A DNA stretch of 36,261 nucleotides from Flavobacteriaceae bacterium (GCA_019634365.1 JAHQVM010000102.1:1-36261), one strand, 5' to 3'. Positions 15,880 through 25,400 are shown, numbered from the stretch's first letter. The notes: generated from the letters alone by a model not told the origin. Made by a program: numbers and translations.

Positions 15880-17511
15880 ATGAAGAAAGTAAACTATATA
15901 TTTATTTTGCTGCTCTTCCTGGGTATATCAAACGTGCTTCAAGGCCAGGAGTTGGAATGCAATGTAACATCGGATGACGCTGACACCAAGTTTATGCCTC
16001 ATTATGGCAACAACAAAGTCTTGGAAGAAGTCTTAAAACGAACCATGCCAGACGTCGAGATTAAGAATGGTAAAATTACGGGCAAATCAAGTAGCGTATT
16101 TCGGATCCCAATTAAAGTTTGGCGCTATCGAGATGACAACGGTAGTAACCAAGCACTTTCCCTGAGTGATGTATACGATCTTATCGACATCGTAAACCAA
16201 CGCTTTGAAGATAATGGAACAGGAATAAGTTTTTACCTTAAATGCGCTGTACAGACCATTAACTCGACTCAATTCAATACAATTCACGATGAAGCCGAGT
16301 ATGATCTAATGAAACAGACCTATTACGATGACAAAGCCTTAAACTGGCATTTGGTAAGAACATCAGCATCCCCCGATTTTGGGGCCATTGCTACCTTTCC
16401 ATGGAAACCATTCAATTTCAGTTTCATGGCTCCGTTTAATGGCAACTTATATATAGGTGGTAATCCTGTGGAAACTAGAATTGGTACAACCATACACGAG
16501 ATTGGCCATACATTAGGCTTATTGCATACCCATGAAGCCCGCGATGGGATCTGGAATGGTGAAGCAGGAAACTGTTACCAAGAATCGGTAAGCAGAACTC
16601 GCTTGCAAGGGGTATTTTGTGTGAGTACCGCTTTTAAAAAGAAATGTGAGGTAAATGGTGATTATCTCTGCACCACCGCAGCCGCTCCAAATACGGATGC
16701 GAATAGTGGAATTGACATGGATTCTAATTGCAATTATACGGGTACAGGAACGGACAATTGGGGAGATACTTGGGATCCCCCTACGATTAACTATATGTCC
16801 TATCTCGATGTACGTACTTGCAGGGATGAATTGGATTCAGGACAAATTGGGGTTATGCACAGCAGCATAATATTTTATGCCCATGATGGAAACTTTCCCG
16901 TATTCGGAGAACCTTGGTACAACAAGGACGTTGTTAGCTTAGCAGGAACCGTGGTTAACGGACAGAACGAAGACATCTATGCTCCTGTTGCTATTCTCGT
17001 AGCGGAAGGAAGCAACACATATACTGTTAATCCAGGCGGAGACGTATTACTTAGAGCACAAGAGTACATTGAAATGTTTCCTGGGTTCGAAGCGCAACAG
17101 GGATCTTCTTTCGAAGCCATAACGGTCCCCAATGCAGACTGCGGCCTTAGTTTTGCTTTTGCAGAGGAGGATAAACAAGTGAAGGTATATAATGAAGTTT
17201 ACGACATGCTTGTCGATGCCCTCCAAAATCAAGAAAAGATTCTTTCACAACCGGATAGAATGGAACATATCCCTACTATTAATGTGTATCCTAATCCTAA
17301 CCATGGAATTTTCCGCATTGAAAGTGACCAAAAAATGATCTCTTGGGAACTGAGAAATCAGTTAGGAAATGTTTCAATTATTAGTAGAAATAATACCATT
17401 GGATTTACTACTGATAGTCTGGATATTTCCAGATATGCATCTGGAGTTTATTTCCTAAAAGTAACTCTTGAAAACGGACAGATCGTAACCAAGACAGTGG
17501 TTAAAGAATAA
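15880..17511 (+). CDS. Secreted M43-like zinc metalloprotease with T9SS sorting domain
   Basis: Protein of 543 residues with a signal peptide (to about residue 22). The zinc motif HEIGHTLGLLH is at 206-216 and a Met-turn NYMSY is near 304-308, placing it with metzincins. GDYLCTTAAAPN (260-271) sits where M43 pappalysin-like enzymes have GDGVCDTPADP, with changed residues. A beta-rich NPGGDVLLRAQEYIEMFPGF segment follows. The C-terminal 75 residues (VYPNPNHGIF ... SGVYFLKV) are a type A T9SS signal, predicting secretion through the type IX system. Confidence 0.9.
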   Translation: MKKVNYIFILLLFLGISNVLQGQELECNVTSDDADTKFMPHYGNNKVLEEVLKRTMPDVEIKNGKITGKSSSVFRIPIKVWRYRDDNGSNQALSLSDVYDLIDIVNQRFEDNGTGISFYLKCAVQTINSTQFNTIHDEAEYDLMKQTYYDDKALNWHLVRTSASPDFGAIATFPWKPFNFSFMAPFNGNLYIGGNPVETRIGTTIHEIGHTLGLLHTHEARDGIWNGEAGNCYQESVSRTRLQGVFCVSTAFKKKCEVNGDYLCTTAAAPNTDANSGIDMDSNCNYTGTGTDNWGDTWDPPTINYMSYLDVRTCRDELDSGQIGVMHSSIIFYAHDGNFPVFGEPWYNKDVVSLAGTVVNGQNEDIYAPVAILVAEGSNTYTVNPGGDVLLRAQEYIEMFPGFEAQQGSSFEAITVPNADCGLSFAFAEEDKQVKVYNEVYDMLVDALQNQEKILSQPDRMEHIPTINVYPNPNHGIFRIESDQKMISWELRNQLGNVSIISRNNTIGFTTDSLDISRYASGVYFLKVTLENGQIVTKTVVKE

Positions 17512-17535
17512 CTCCCTCCTATTCTCTTTCCAGCT

Positions 17536-17567
17536 AGCAATCTACCTTCGGGTAGGTTGCTTTTTTA
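17536..17567 (+). terminator. Intrinsic terminator after the metalloprotease gene
   Basis: Stem AGCAATCTACC / GGTAGGTTGCT (one G-U pair) with a TTCG tetraloop, followed by a T run at 17561-17566. It ends plus-strand transcription just before the convergent TRIC-like gene. Confidence 0.88.
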
Positions 17568-18176
17568 TTCCGTTTTTCCGTAAATACTGGGTAAGGATAG
17601 GTTGAACACCACAGCTAATAGGCGAATGGCGATTACTATTCCACCGGAAATAAATACAACCACATCTTGAGAAAGGGTAGTTTCCAATAAGAGAAAATAG
17701 ACAGTGCCACCCAAAATACAGGCGGTTGCATACACCTCTTTCCTAAAAATAATAGGGATTTCGTTACACAAAATATCACGAATCACACCACCAAAACAGG
17801 CCGACATGGTACCCAATGCAATACATACCAAAGGCGGTAGATCTGCAGCAATACCTTTCTCAACGCCCACAATGGTATATAGGGCAATCCCAATGGTATC
17901 GAATAGAAACAGGGATCTCCTAACGTAATTCAGCTTCTTCCTGAAGATTATCGCCACAATAGTTGCCCCGACAATAACATAAACGAAGGTCAAATCCCGC
18001 ATCCAAGTGATGGACGTATCGATTAGAATATCCCTTAACGTACCTCCACCCACTGCTGTGACAAAGGCAATAATAAATATACCAAACAGATCCAGCCGTT
18101 TCTTCATAGCGGTTAGAGCGCCAGAAACAGAAAAGGCAATGGTTCCCAATATGTCTATTACGAGGAAAAGGCTCAC
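17565..18176 (-). CDS. TRIC-type cation channel family protein (UPF0126)
   Basis: Membrane protein of 203 residues made of two similar three-helix repeats. Glycine-rich motifs GGGTLRDIL (43-51) and FGGVIRDIL (second repeat) are the family signature, and about seven helices are predicted. The family forms trimeric potassium or cation channels in the inner membrane; the prokaryotic physiological role is not settled. The gene overlaps the RDD gene by 4 bp (18173-18176), indicating co-transcription. Confidence 0.9.
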   Translation of the reverse strand: MSLFLVIDILGTIAFSVSGALTAMKKRLDLFGIFIIAFVTAVGGGTLRDILIDTSITWMRDLTFVYVIVGATIVAIIFRKKLNYVRRSLFLFDTIGIALYTIVGVEKGIAADLPPLVCIALGTMSACFGGVIRDILCNEIPIIFRKEVYATACILGGTVYFLLLETTLSQDVVVFISGGIVIAIRLLAVVFNLSLPSIYGKTE

Positions 18177-18892
18177 ATTGCTTGGGTATAGTAGTTGTAA
18201 TCCTTTAAAATGGTATCTATAAACTCGATATCACTGCTATGCTTGCGCTCCTTGATCTCAGCAACTTCCATGATCTTATCGCGGAGTTTGATCAATGTAG
18301 GATAATCCTTTGCCGCCCTTGCATTGGTAAATGTCTCCTTGATGATTCGAGCATCATTATCGGAAAGTTTAATAACGGTAGGATAGGTAGGCTTAAATCC
18401 TTCCTTCAGGTTTTCGAGTATGGTATGACTAATATTCACTTTATCCCGCAAGGAAATCACAGAGGTACCTGTAGCCATATCCCCCAATCGCTGTGACTGT
18501 TTACTGAAAGCGATGAAGAAGAACCCAATTCCGAAAATCCAAATATCGATGATCCTAAAAAACCACCGAACCACATAATCGGCCAAAGTAGCTTGGTACC
18601 CGTCGATTTTCACGACCCTAATCTTTAATGCTTTTTTACCGATCGTTTGCCCCCCCAATAACAATTCGAGTACCAAGGTGTAGAAAACCACAGGCAATCC
18701 CAAAATGGTATTAATGGCGATCTGAGACCATTCGTCCATGTTTTCGAAGGCGCCAAATACCGCTCCAACTACCACTAAATATCCCCATTTTATGGCACCA
18801 TCTATTACAAATGCCAAGAGTCGTTCCCCTGCTCCCGCTGCCGTGTAATTAATTTTCACATTTTGGGTGGTGTTAATTTGTATCTCTGCCAT
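18173..18892 (-). CDS. RDD family membrane protein
   Basis: Protein of about 239 residues. The RDD domain spans roughly residues 18-130: an arginine in AGERLLAFVIDG, then QTIGKKALKIRVVKIDG and DYVVRWFFRIID, with transmembrane helices between. A soluble C-terminal region of about 90 residues follows. The start MAEIQINTTQ at 18892 is chosen because the longer frame would overlap the divergent SpoIIM-like gene. RDD proteins are membrane proteins of uncertain role, and this family commonly neighbours the SpoIIM/MoxR/DUF58 set, as here. Confidence 0.88.
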   Translation of the reverse strand: MAEIQINTTQNVKINYTAAGAGERLLAFVIDGAIKWGYLVVVGAVFGAFENMDEWSQIAINTILGLPVVFYTLVLELLLGGQTIGKKALKIRVVKIDGYQATLADYVVRWFFRIIDIWIFGIGFFFIAFSKQSQRLGDMATGTSVISLRDKVNISHTILENLKEGFKPTYPTVIKLSDNDARIIKETFTNARAAKDYPTLIKLRDKIMEVAEIKERKHSSDIEFIDTILKDYNYYTQAM

Positions 18893-18916
18893 ATTCTTTC
18901 TTAATTTAACTCGCTT

Positions 18917-19903
18917 ATGAGGGAGGTAGCATTTATCAAGCAAAATAAAGAAAAATGGCTCAGCTTTGAAAAGGCGATTTTTAATAACGATTTCGAAGAT
19001 TCGGACCAGTTAGCCTCGCAGTACGTTCAGATTATCAACGACTTATCCTATGCTCAGACGTACTACCCTAAAAGCAAGGTAGTTGTTTACCTTAACCAAC
19101 TTTCGGCAAAAGCCTTCCAAAACATCTACAAAACCAAGCGGGAAGACACATATCGATTCGTACGTTTTTGGAAGACAGAAGTTCCCTTATTAGCATACCA
19201 ATACCGGAAATTCATCTATATCGCCTTTGCGGTTTTTTCACTTTTCACGGCAATCGGCGCCATATCGGCAGCCAATGATGGTGAATTTGTACGTTCCATT
19301 TTGGGAGATGCCTATGTGGACATGACATTGGAAAATATCGAGGCTGGAGACCCCATGGCTGTATACAAACAAGGGAGCAATTGGGGAGGATTCATTTGGA
19401 TTACCATCAATAACCTTCGAGTCGGCATTCTAGCCTTTGCTACAGGAGTCTTTGGTGGATTGGGAACCCTTTGGATATTGTTCAAGAACTGTATCATGTT
19501 GGGGTCCTTTCAGTACTTTTTCTTCGAAAAAAATGTCTTCTGGGAAAGTGTGCGAAGTATATGGATTCATGGCGCCATGGAAATATTTGCTATCGTAATA
19601 GAAGCAGCTGCAGGACTTATCCTTGGAGCCAGTATCTTGTTTCCTGGAACTTACTCCAGGATGCAATCCTTCAAAAACGGTGTTAAGGTTGGAGTCAAGA
19701 TTCTCATTAGTACCTTTCCATTCACCTTTTCCGCTGGATTTTTGGAAGGTTTCGTTACCCGATATTCTGACAGTATGCCCAACTGGCTTTCAGTAGGAAT
19801 TATATTGATCACTTTAAGTTTCATAAGCTATTACTACCTTATTTACCCTTTTAAAGTGCAGCGCGAAATGAAACGTGAATTACTCAACCCTGCGACCGCA
19901 TGA
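18917..19903 (+). CDS. SpoIIM-like (DUF95) membrane protein
   Basis: Protein of 328 residues. An N-terminal soluble helical region (1-95) is followed by the stage II sporulation protein M-type membrane domain: NNLRVGILAFATGVFGGLG, WIHGAMEIFAIVIEAAAG and about five helices. Flavobacteria do not sporulate, so the name reflects family only. It is first in an operon with DUF4129, DUF4350, MoxR and DUF58 genes. The next gene overlaps by 4 bp. It lies 24 bp from the divergent RDD start. Confidence 0.88.
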   Translation: MREVAFIKQNKEKWLSFEKAIFNNDFEDSDQLASQYVQIINDLSYAQTYYPKSKVVVYLNQLSAKAFQNIYKTKREDTYRFVRFWKTEVPLLAYQYRKFIYIAFAVFSLFTAIGAISAANDGEFVRSILGDAYVDMTLENIEAGDPMAVYKQGSNWGGFIWITINNLRVGILAFATGVFGGLGTLWILFKNCIMLGSFQYFFFEKNVFWESVRSIWIHGAMEIFAIVIEAAAGLILGASILFPGTYSRMQSFKNGVKVGVKILISTFPFTFSAGFLEGFVTRYSDSMPNWLSVGIILITLSFISYYYLIYPFKVQREMKRELLNPATA

Positions 19904-20643
19904 AGCCATTAAGCCGATTTGTTTCATACGTGCTTTTTATCTGCCTTTTCGCAGCCTCTCCTGTCTTAAGCCAAGATGAGGGTGACAGTTCTATAGACAC
20001 CCAACGACAATTCGATGAGGATTTTAAAGAGCGTTATTCCGACAGGCGTTTCGATTACGAAGGAAGGGAACTAACAAAAAGATCACGAAGCTCCAACGGA
20101 GAGTTCAAAGACTATGATCCCAATGACAACCCTAGGATTGAAGAACAGAACAATGAAACTGTATTAGAGGTAGATAGTCCGTTTAATCTAGGATTTCTTC
20201 AATGGCTTTTGGTGGGTATTTTGGTAATTGCGCTCTTGTATCTGGTTTTTGTTTTACTGAATGATGGTGGAACCGGACTTTTTTCCTCGAACCGGGACCG
20301 AAAGATTGCGGAAGAAGAAGAACTTACCGTCGAGAATATTGGACAAATAGATATTAGGTCCTTGATTAAGAAAGCCGAACAATCTGGAGATTTTCGTTTG
20401 GCTATCAGGTACTATTATATTTTAGTCTTGAAAACGCTCAGCATAAAAAACTTCATCAAGCTCGAAGATGATAAAACCAATGAAGAGTATTTCAACGAAA
20501 TAAGAACCCAGCCTTTTAGCCAAAGTTTTTCCTATACCTCCTACCTCTATAACTATATTTGGTACGGGGAGTTTCCCATTAATGAATTGGAATATGACAA
20601 AGCCAAAGGCGATTTCGATTCCCTAATCAATAAAGTAGCCTGA
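19900..20643 (+). CDS. DUF4129 domain protein
   Basis: Protein of 247 residues with a signal peptide (to about 25), an acidic extracytoplasmic segment rich in D/E/R, one transmembrane helix (about 97-118, LQWLLVGILVIALLYLVFVL) and a cytoplasmic DUF4129 region containing GDFRLAIRYYYILVLKTLS and YTSYLYNYIWYGEFP. It overlaps both neighbours (4 bp upstream, 1 bp downstream), consistent with translational coupling in the MoxR operon. Its function is unknown. Confidence 0.85.
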   Translation: MKPLSRFVSYVLFICLFAASPVLSQDEGDSSIDTQRQFDEDFKERYSDRRFDYEGRELTKRSRSSNGEFKDYDPNDNPRIEEQNNETVLEVDSPFNLGFLQWLLVGILVIALLYLVFVLLNDGGTGLFSSNRDRKIAEEEELTVENIGQIDIRSLIKKAEQSGDFRLAIRYYYILVLKTLSIKNFIKLEDDKTNEEYFNEIRTQPFSQSFSYTSYLYNYIWYGEFPINELEYDKAKGDFDSLINKVA

Positions 20644-21854
20644 TGAAAAAGTCCTACCTCATCATAGCGCTTATCATTGGGCTCATCATTATCCTGGCAA
20701 CTACTATGGATTTTGGTATTACCCGGACCATCGATTGGGAAGAAACCTATGATGAGCGGAGTAATAAACCGTATGGGCTAAGTGTACTTTACAAAGAATT
20801 AGACCGTCTCTTTGAGGGTAAAAAAATAAGAACGCTCTACCACCAGCCTTCCAGTTATTTCTATGCCAATTCGGAAGATGGATACGGCGATCATGTAGCG
20901 AAAGGAACGTACATGTGCATAGGCAATAGCACCTATTTGAGTTTCGAATCGGTGGATGAATTGATTCGTTTTGCTGCCGAAGGCAACACGGTTTTTATTT
21001 CCGATTATTACCTCCCTGGCAATCTGGCCGACACCCTCGGATTGGAAGTAGACTATGTTGTTAATGAAACCGATAGCATTTCCCAACTCAGTTTTGAAAA
21101 TCGATCATTACAATCCAGCAACACCCTAATCGATAGAAATCTGGGTGACTTCTACTTTACAGATCTTGATAGCATAAGTCATACGATACTCGGATATACA
21201 GACAATAAAAAGAAGCGGGTCAACTTTATTAAAGCACCCTTCGAAAAAGGAAATATCTTCATCCATTTACAACCCAAGATTTTTACCAATTACAATATCC
21301 TGAAAGAAGAACGCTACCAATACACCGAAGCAGTATTATCTTATCTTCCCGAAGATGATATCTATTACGACTCCTTTGTAAAGTATCAATCTGCTTATGG
21401 TGGCGATGTGGAGCAGGAATCGGAACTGAGCTGGTTCCTACAACAGCGTGCCTTTCGATGGGCTTGGTATTTTGCCCTTCTCCTTACGCTGCTGTTTGTT
21501 ATTTTCAATGCCAAACGACGGCAACGCATAGTCGAAGTGGTAAAGCCATTGCAGAATACAACCCTAGCCTTTGTAAAGACCATTTCCAATTTGTACTTCG
21601 AAACCAAGGATCATCAAAATCTCATCGAGAAAAAGATTGCTTATTTCTTGGAGCGCATCCGTATCGATTTCAATCTGGATACTGAACTATTGGATGAAGA
21701 ATTTATAGAAAAACTAAGTTCGAAATCAGGCGTCAAAAAAGAACAGGTGGCACAGGTAATTAACTATATTAGCTGGTTGCGCAGAAAGCGCCAGTATTTT
21801 GAAAGCAACCTCATTACACTCAACAAATACATTGAAGAATTTTATTCGAGATAA
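20643..21854 (+). CDS. DUF4350 domain protein
   Basis: Protein of 403 residues. An N-terminal helix (5-22) anchors it, residues about 25-265 form the DUF4350 domain (YDERSNKPYGLSVLYKEL, NTVFISDYYLPGNLADTLG), a second transmembrane helix lies near 277-297 (AWYFALLLTLLFVIFNA), and a helical cytoplasmic tail follows. The DUF4350 fold resembles a glutamine amidotransferase-like or Rossmann fold in other families, but no catalytic residues are identified here. It is 2 bp from the MoxR gene. Confidence 0.85.
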   Translation: MKKSYLIIALIIGLIIILATTMDFGITRTIDWEETYDERSNKPYGLSVLYKELDRLFEGKKIRTLYHQPSSYFYANSEDGYGDHVAKGTYMCIGNSTYLSFESVDELIRFAAEGNTVFISDYYLPGNLADTLGLEVDYVVNETDSISQLSFENRSLQSSNTLIDRNLGDFYFTDLDSISHTILGYTDNKKKRVNFIKAPFEKGNIFIHLQPKIFTNYNILKEERYQYTEAVLSYLPEDDIYYDSFVKYQSAYGGDVEQESELSWFLQQRAFRWAWYFALLLTLLFVIFNAKRRQRIVEVVKPLQNTTLAFVKTISNLYFETKDHQNLIEKKIAYFLERIRIDFNLDTELLDEEFIEKLSSKSGVKKEQVAQVINYISWLRRKRQYFESNLITLNKYIEEFYSR

Positions 21855-21856
21855 CT

Positions 21857-22999
21857 ATGGAAGAAAACGAATCACATAAAGAGGAAACACCACAAAACGA
21901 ATCGGGACAGCCAAATCCTTCTTCACCCGAACCTTCTAACCTGGCATCTGGGTTGGATGAAATCTTGGGTTTAGAAAAAACTCCTGCACCAGAGGAGACC
22001 GCAGCTTCAACAGAAAGTAGCGATGGGAATTTGGAGTTTAAAAGCCGGTTAGATTTATCCGAATTAAGAAGTAACGTTCAGAAAATACGGGATGAAATCG
22101 GAAAAGTGATTGTGGGGCAGCACGATATGATCGATATGCTCATCGCTTCCCTTCTTGCAAAAGGGCATTCCTTAATTGAAGGAGTACCGGGAATTGCTAA
22201 GACGGTTTCAGCAAAACTCTTGGCCAAAACAGCAGCGGTCGATTTTAGTAGAATCCAATTTACGCCCGATTTAATGCCCAGTGATATTTTGGGTACTTCG
22301 GTTTTCAATCTGAAAAATTCCGAATTTGAATTCAAAAAAGGTCCCATTTTCTCGAACATGATACTCATCGATGAAATTAACAGGGCTCCTGCAAAAACCC
22401 AAGCCGCCTTGTTCGAGGTTATGGAAGAAAGGCAAATCACTATGGATGGTGAGCGCTACGAACTGGCACCTCCCTTTATGGTATTGGCCACGCAGAATCC
22501 AGTGGAACAAGAAGGTACCTATCGCTTGCCCGAAGCGCAATTGGATCGATTTCTTTTCAAAATAAATGTATCCTATCCCAATTTGGATGAGGAAATCGAA
22601 ATTTTAAACCGGGAGCATCAGTTAGAAGGTGGAGCCAAAACCGAATCCATATCGTCTTTCCTTACGGCAGATCAGATCGCGAATTATCAAAACCTGGTGT
22701 CGCAGGTGTACATCGAAAAAAACCTATTGTCCTATATCGCTCAAATTATAGTAGCCACCCGAAATAACCAATTTCTGTATTTGGGAGCCTCACCAAGGGC
22801 CTCTATTGCTATTTTAAAGGCGAGTAAGGCATTTGCCGCCATGGGAGGTAGGGATTTTGTAACCCCTGAAGATATCAAGAAGGCGGCCATACCCGTATTG
22901 CATCATAGGGTAATTGTTACTCCAGAGCGTGAGATGGAAGGGCTAACGAGTGATGCGATCATTAAGCAAATCATTGAAGTAACAGAAATACCTAGGTAA
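21857..22999 (+). CDS. MoxR-family AAA+ ATPase
   Basis: ATPase of 380 residues. A Walker A block GVPGIAKT (the usual middle GxGKT has A in place of G), Walker [21 protein letters not shown] and sensor [24 protein letters not shown] are all present. An acidic, proline-rich N-terminal extension of about 60 residues precedes the domain and is longer than usual. MoxR ATPases act as chaperones for assembly of membrane or von Willebrand-type partner proteins, and the neighbouring DUF58 protein is the common partner. Confidence 0.93.
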   Translation: MEENESHKEETPQNESGQPNPSSPEPSNLASGLDEILGLEKTPAPEETAASTESSDGNLEFKSRLDLSELRSNVQKIRDEIGKVIVGQHDMIDMLIASLLAKGHSLIEGVPGIAKTVSAKLLAKTAAVDFSRIQFTPDLMPSDILGTSVFNLKNSEFEFKKGPIFSNMILIDEINRAPAKTQAALFEVMEERQITMDGERYELAPPFMVLATQNPVEQEGTYRLPEAQLDRFLFKINVSYPNLDEEIEILNREHQLEGGAKTESISSFLTADQIANYQNLVSQVYIEKNLLSYIAQIIVATRNNQFLYLGASPRASIAILKASKAFAAMGGRDFVTPEDIKKAAIPVLHHRVIVTPEREMEGLTSDAIIKQIIEVTEIPR

Positions 23000-23008
23000 A
23001 ACAAACGA

Positions 23009-24340
23009 TTGAAGTTTTTTAAGTCTTTCTACATACAACCCCTTTTCTTTTATGCCAATGTGGGCGTTATCGTACTTTTTGTACTGAGCTATTTCATGCC
23101 CGTTTTGTTTGGGATAGCACAGCTTTCTATCGTGGCCATATTGCTTATTTTCTTTATAGATGTGCTGTTTGTGTTCTTGGGAAGGAATCGTTTGGAAGCG
23201 GAAAGGATCTTGCCCGAAAAATTTTCCAATGGTGATTCTAATGGCATTACCCTCGAATTGCAGAACAACTATCCTTCGAGAATGTCCCTCGAAATCATCG
23301 ACGAAATCCCCGTTCAGTTTCAAAAAAGGGATTTCAATATTAAAACCAGTATTGCACCTAAGGAAAGGAAACGCCTACAGTATAGTCTTACACCCAATGA
23401 TCGTGGAGAATATCGGTTTGGCGCACTCAATATATATGCCATTTCGAGAATTGGATTGGTCGCTAAACGATATCGCTTTAGCGGAGATGCCATGGTAAAA
23501 ACCTATCCTAGTTTCAAGCAATTGAAACGTTTCGAACTTATTAATGTTAACCGTAATTCTCATGAAATTGGCCTGAAAAAAATCAGGCGTCTAGGGCACA
23601 GTATGGAGTTCGAACAGATCAAGGAGTATGTAATTGGGGATGACCTAAGAACCATCAACTGGAAGGCTACGGCCAAGAAGAACAGTCTGATGGTTAATAT
23701 GTATCAGGATGAGAAATCTCAACCCATTTATTGTCTTATAGATAAAGGTAGATCGATGAAAATGCCGTTTAACGGCCTAAGCCTGTTAGACTATGCGATT
23801 AATTCCTCATTGGTGATTAGCAACATTGTATTGCGCAAACACGACAAGGCGGGGATGCTTTCTTTTTCTAAAAAAGTGGAAAATGTTGTGGTGGCAGACC
23901 GCAGAAGTCACCAGATGCAAATGATATTGGAATCGCTCTACAATGTAAAAACCGATTTCTTCGAAACGGACTTCAGTAGATTGTACACCCATGTAAAGCA
24001 ACATATTACCCAAAGGAGTTTATTGATGCTCTATACGAATTTCGAAACCATGGATGGCCTCGATCGCCAACTGCCCTACCTAAAGGCTTTGGCCAAAAAC
24101 CATTTGTTGGTCGTAATTTTCTTTAAGAATACAGAGCTTTCCAAGTTAATAGATGAGCCGGCAGAGAGTCTAAGGGAGGTCTATGACAAAGTAATCGCTG
24201 AGAAATTTGCTTTTGAAAAACGACTAATTGTGAATCAGTTGAAGAAATACGGTATCTACTCTATCCTCACTTCCCCGGAGGACCTTACCGTGAATACGAT
24301 CAATAAGTACTTGGAAGTAAAGGCAAGGGGCTTGCTTTAG
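23009..24340 (+). CDS. DUF58 domain protein (von Willebrand-like)
   Basis: Protein of 443 residues beginning with TTG at 23009 (MKFFKSFYIQP). Two N-terminal transmembrane helices (about 10-55) precede an extracytoplasmic beta domain and the DUF58 signature VIGDDLRTINWKATAKK. The following CLIDKGRSM resembles the MIDAS motif of von Willebrand A domains. It is the usual partner of MoxR. In other Bacteroidota this is followed by Bat genes; here the operon ends and a DoxX-like gene follows. Confidence 0.88.
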   Translation: MKFFKSFYIQPLFFYANVGVIVLFVLSYFMPVLFGIAQLSIVAILLIFFIDVLFVFLGRNRLEAERILPEKFSNGDSNGITLELQNNYPSRMSLEIIDEIPVQFQKRDFNIKTSIAPKERKRLQYSLTPNDRGEYRFGALNIYAISRIGLVAKRYRFSGDAMVKTYPSFKQLKRFELINVNRNSHEIGLKKIRRLGHSMEFEQIKEYVIGDDLRTINWKATAKKNSLMVNMYQDEKSQPIYCLIDKGRSMKMPFNGLSLLDYAINSSLVISNIVLRKHDKAGMLSFSKKVENVVVADRRSHQMQMILESLYNVKTDFFETDFSRLYTHVKQHITQRSLLMLYTNFETMDGLDRQLPYLKALAKNHLLVVIFFKNTELSKLIDEPAESLREVYDKVIAEKFAFEKRLIVNQLKKYGIYSILTSPEDLTVNTINKYLEVKARGLL

Positions 24341-24376
24341 ATTGTTACAATTCCTTCGTTTTATCGTTTATTAAAT

Positions 24377-24811
24377 ATGGGCATAATTACTTTCATTGAC
24401 CAAATTAAGAAACGAAGACTCTTTAAATGGCTCTATTGGTTCACCAAAATACTCTTGGGACTGGGCTTTATACTATCGGGATTTCGCAAAATGCCGGGGG
24501 TAAAATTTACCGCTATTGGAATTGACAATCCGATTGGCCTTTTTTTTGAAGGCATGTACCAATCGGGATTTTATTGGAACTTCATTGGATATTATCAAAT
24601 TGCCGTAGGAATATTACTCATGACACCATGGTTAAAAAGGCTATCGCCGCTTTTAGCATTTCCAGTAACCTTCAATATTTTTTTGGTATCGGCCTCCTTA
24701 CATATGCGCGGAACCCCGGTAATAACGAGTGCCATGGTATTGGGCAATCTCTTTCTAATGCTTTGGCATGCCAAGAGTTACTCGCCTATTTTCCGGAAGA
24801 ATTTCCAATAA
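24377..24811 (+). CDS. DoxX-like membrane protein
   Basis: Membrane protein of 144 residues with about four helices. LGLGFILSGFRKMPGVKF near residues 30-47 is typical of DoxX/MauE-like proteins, and YYQIAVGILLMTPWLKRLSPLLA forms the next pair of helices. There are no cysteines, so thiol chemistry is not indicated. Its function is unknown. It is 36 bp after the DUF58 gene and directly upstream of the DUF2141 regulatory region. Confidence 0.82.
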   Translation: MGIITFIDQIKKRRLFKWLYWFTKILLGLGFILSGFRKMPGVKFTAIGIDNPIGLFFEGMYQSGFYWNFIGYYQIAVGILLMTPWLKRLSPLLAFPVTFNIFLVSASLHMRGTPVITSAMVLGNLFLMLWHAKSYSPIFRKNFQ

Positions 24812-24813
24812 TT

Positions 24814-24884
24814 ACAATTGAGACTCAAAATTTGACAATTGGGGCATTCTTAATTTCCACACATAGCATTTCTTTTCACTTTTG
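24814..24884 (+). promoter_or_regulatory. Predicted LytTR-box promoter of the second DUF2141 gene
   Basis: Half-sites ACAATTGAG (24814-24822) and ACAATTGGG (24835-24843) are 21 bp apart and are followed after exactly 33 bp by CACTTTTG (24877-24884), 39 bp before the ATG. The architecture is the same as at the three minus-strand promoters of the LytTR cluster, and the gene belongs to the same family as one of their targets. Confidence 0.75.
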
Positions 24885-24923
24885 AAGTGTAAAATAAAAA
24901 CAAACACTTTAAAACACCATAAT

Positions 24924-25367
24924 ATGAAAACGATTGTTACTACTCTAGCCCTACTAATTTCAAGTCTATTCTTAAACGCGCAAAGTGAAACCGCCATTTC
25001 GGAAGTTTCCGAAAGCGAGGGAACCACCATTACTGTTAACGTTCCCGTTCCGGGAACCGGAGGAAAAGTAATTGTGGGCCTATACGACGAAAGTGGTTTT
25101 GCAAAAAGAATCCCACTTGCAGGATTGGAAAGCGATATTGTTGATGGCAATGCGACGGTAACCTTTACCAATGTCACTCCTGGAACATATGGAATCACCT
25201 TATTCCATGACAAAAACGACAACAAGCGAATGGATTTCGAACCCAATGGTATGCCCAAAGAAATGTATGGCGTATCCAATAATGTGATGAGTTATGGTCC
25301 ACCACAATGGAGCGATGCCAAATTCGAAGTGGTTAACGAACCCATTACTATGGAGATTAGAATGTAA
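24924..25367 (+). CDS. Secreted DUF2141 protein (copy 2)
   Basis: Exported protein of about 147 residues with a signal peptide (MKTIVTTLALLISSLFLNAQ). The DUF2141 domain aligns by eye with copy 1: GKVIVGLYD, VTPGTYGITLFHDKNDNKR and YGPPQWSDAKFEV. It has an extra linker ending in VPVPGTG before the domain. The start at 24924 is preferred because an upstream ATG at 24882 falls within the -7 element. It is followed by a strong terminator, so it is monocistronic. Confidence 0.9.
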   Translation: MKTIVTTLALLISSLFLNAQSETAISEVSESEGTTITVNVPVPGTGGKVIVGLYDESGFAKRIPLAGLESDIVDGNATVTFTNVTPGTYGITLFHDKNDNKRMDFEPNGMPKEMYGVSNNVMSYGPPQWSDAKFEVVNEPITMEIRM

Positions 25368-25400
25368 AAAAATCCCGCTTACCACTTACCAACACCCTAC

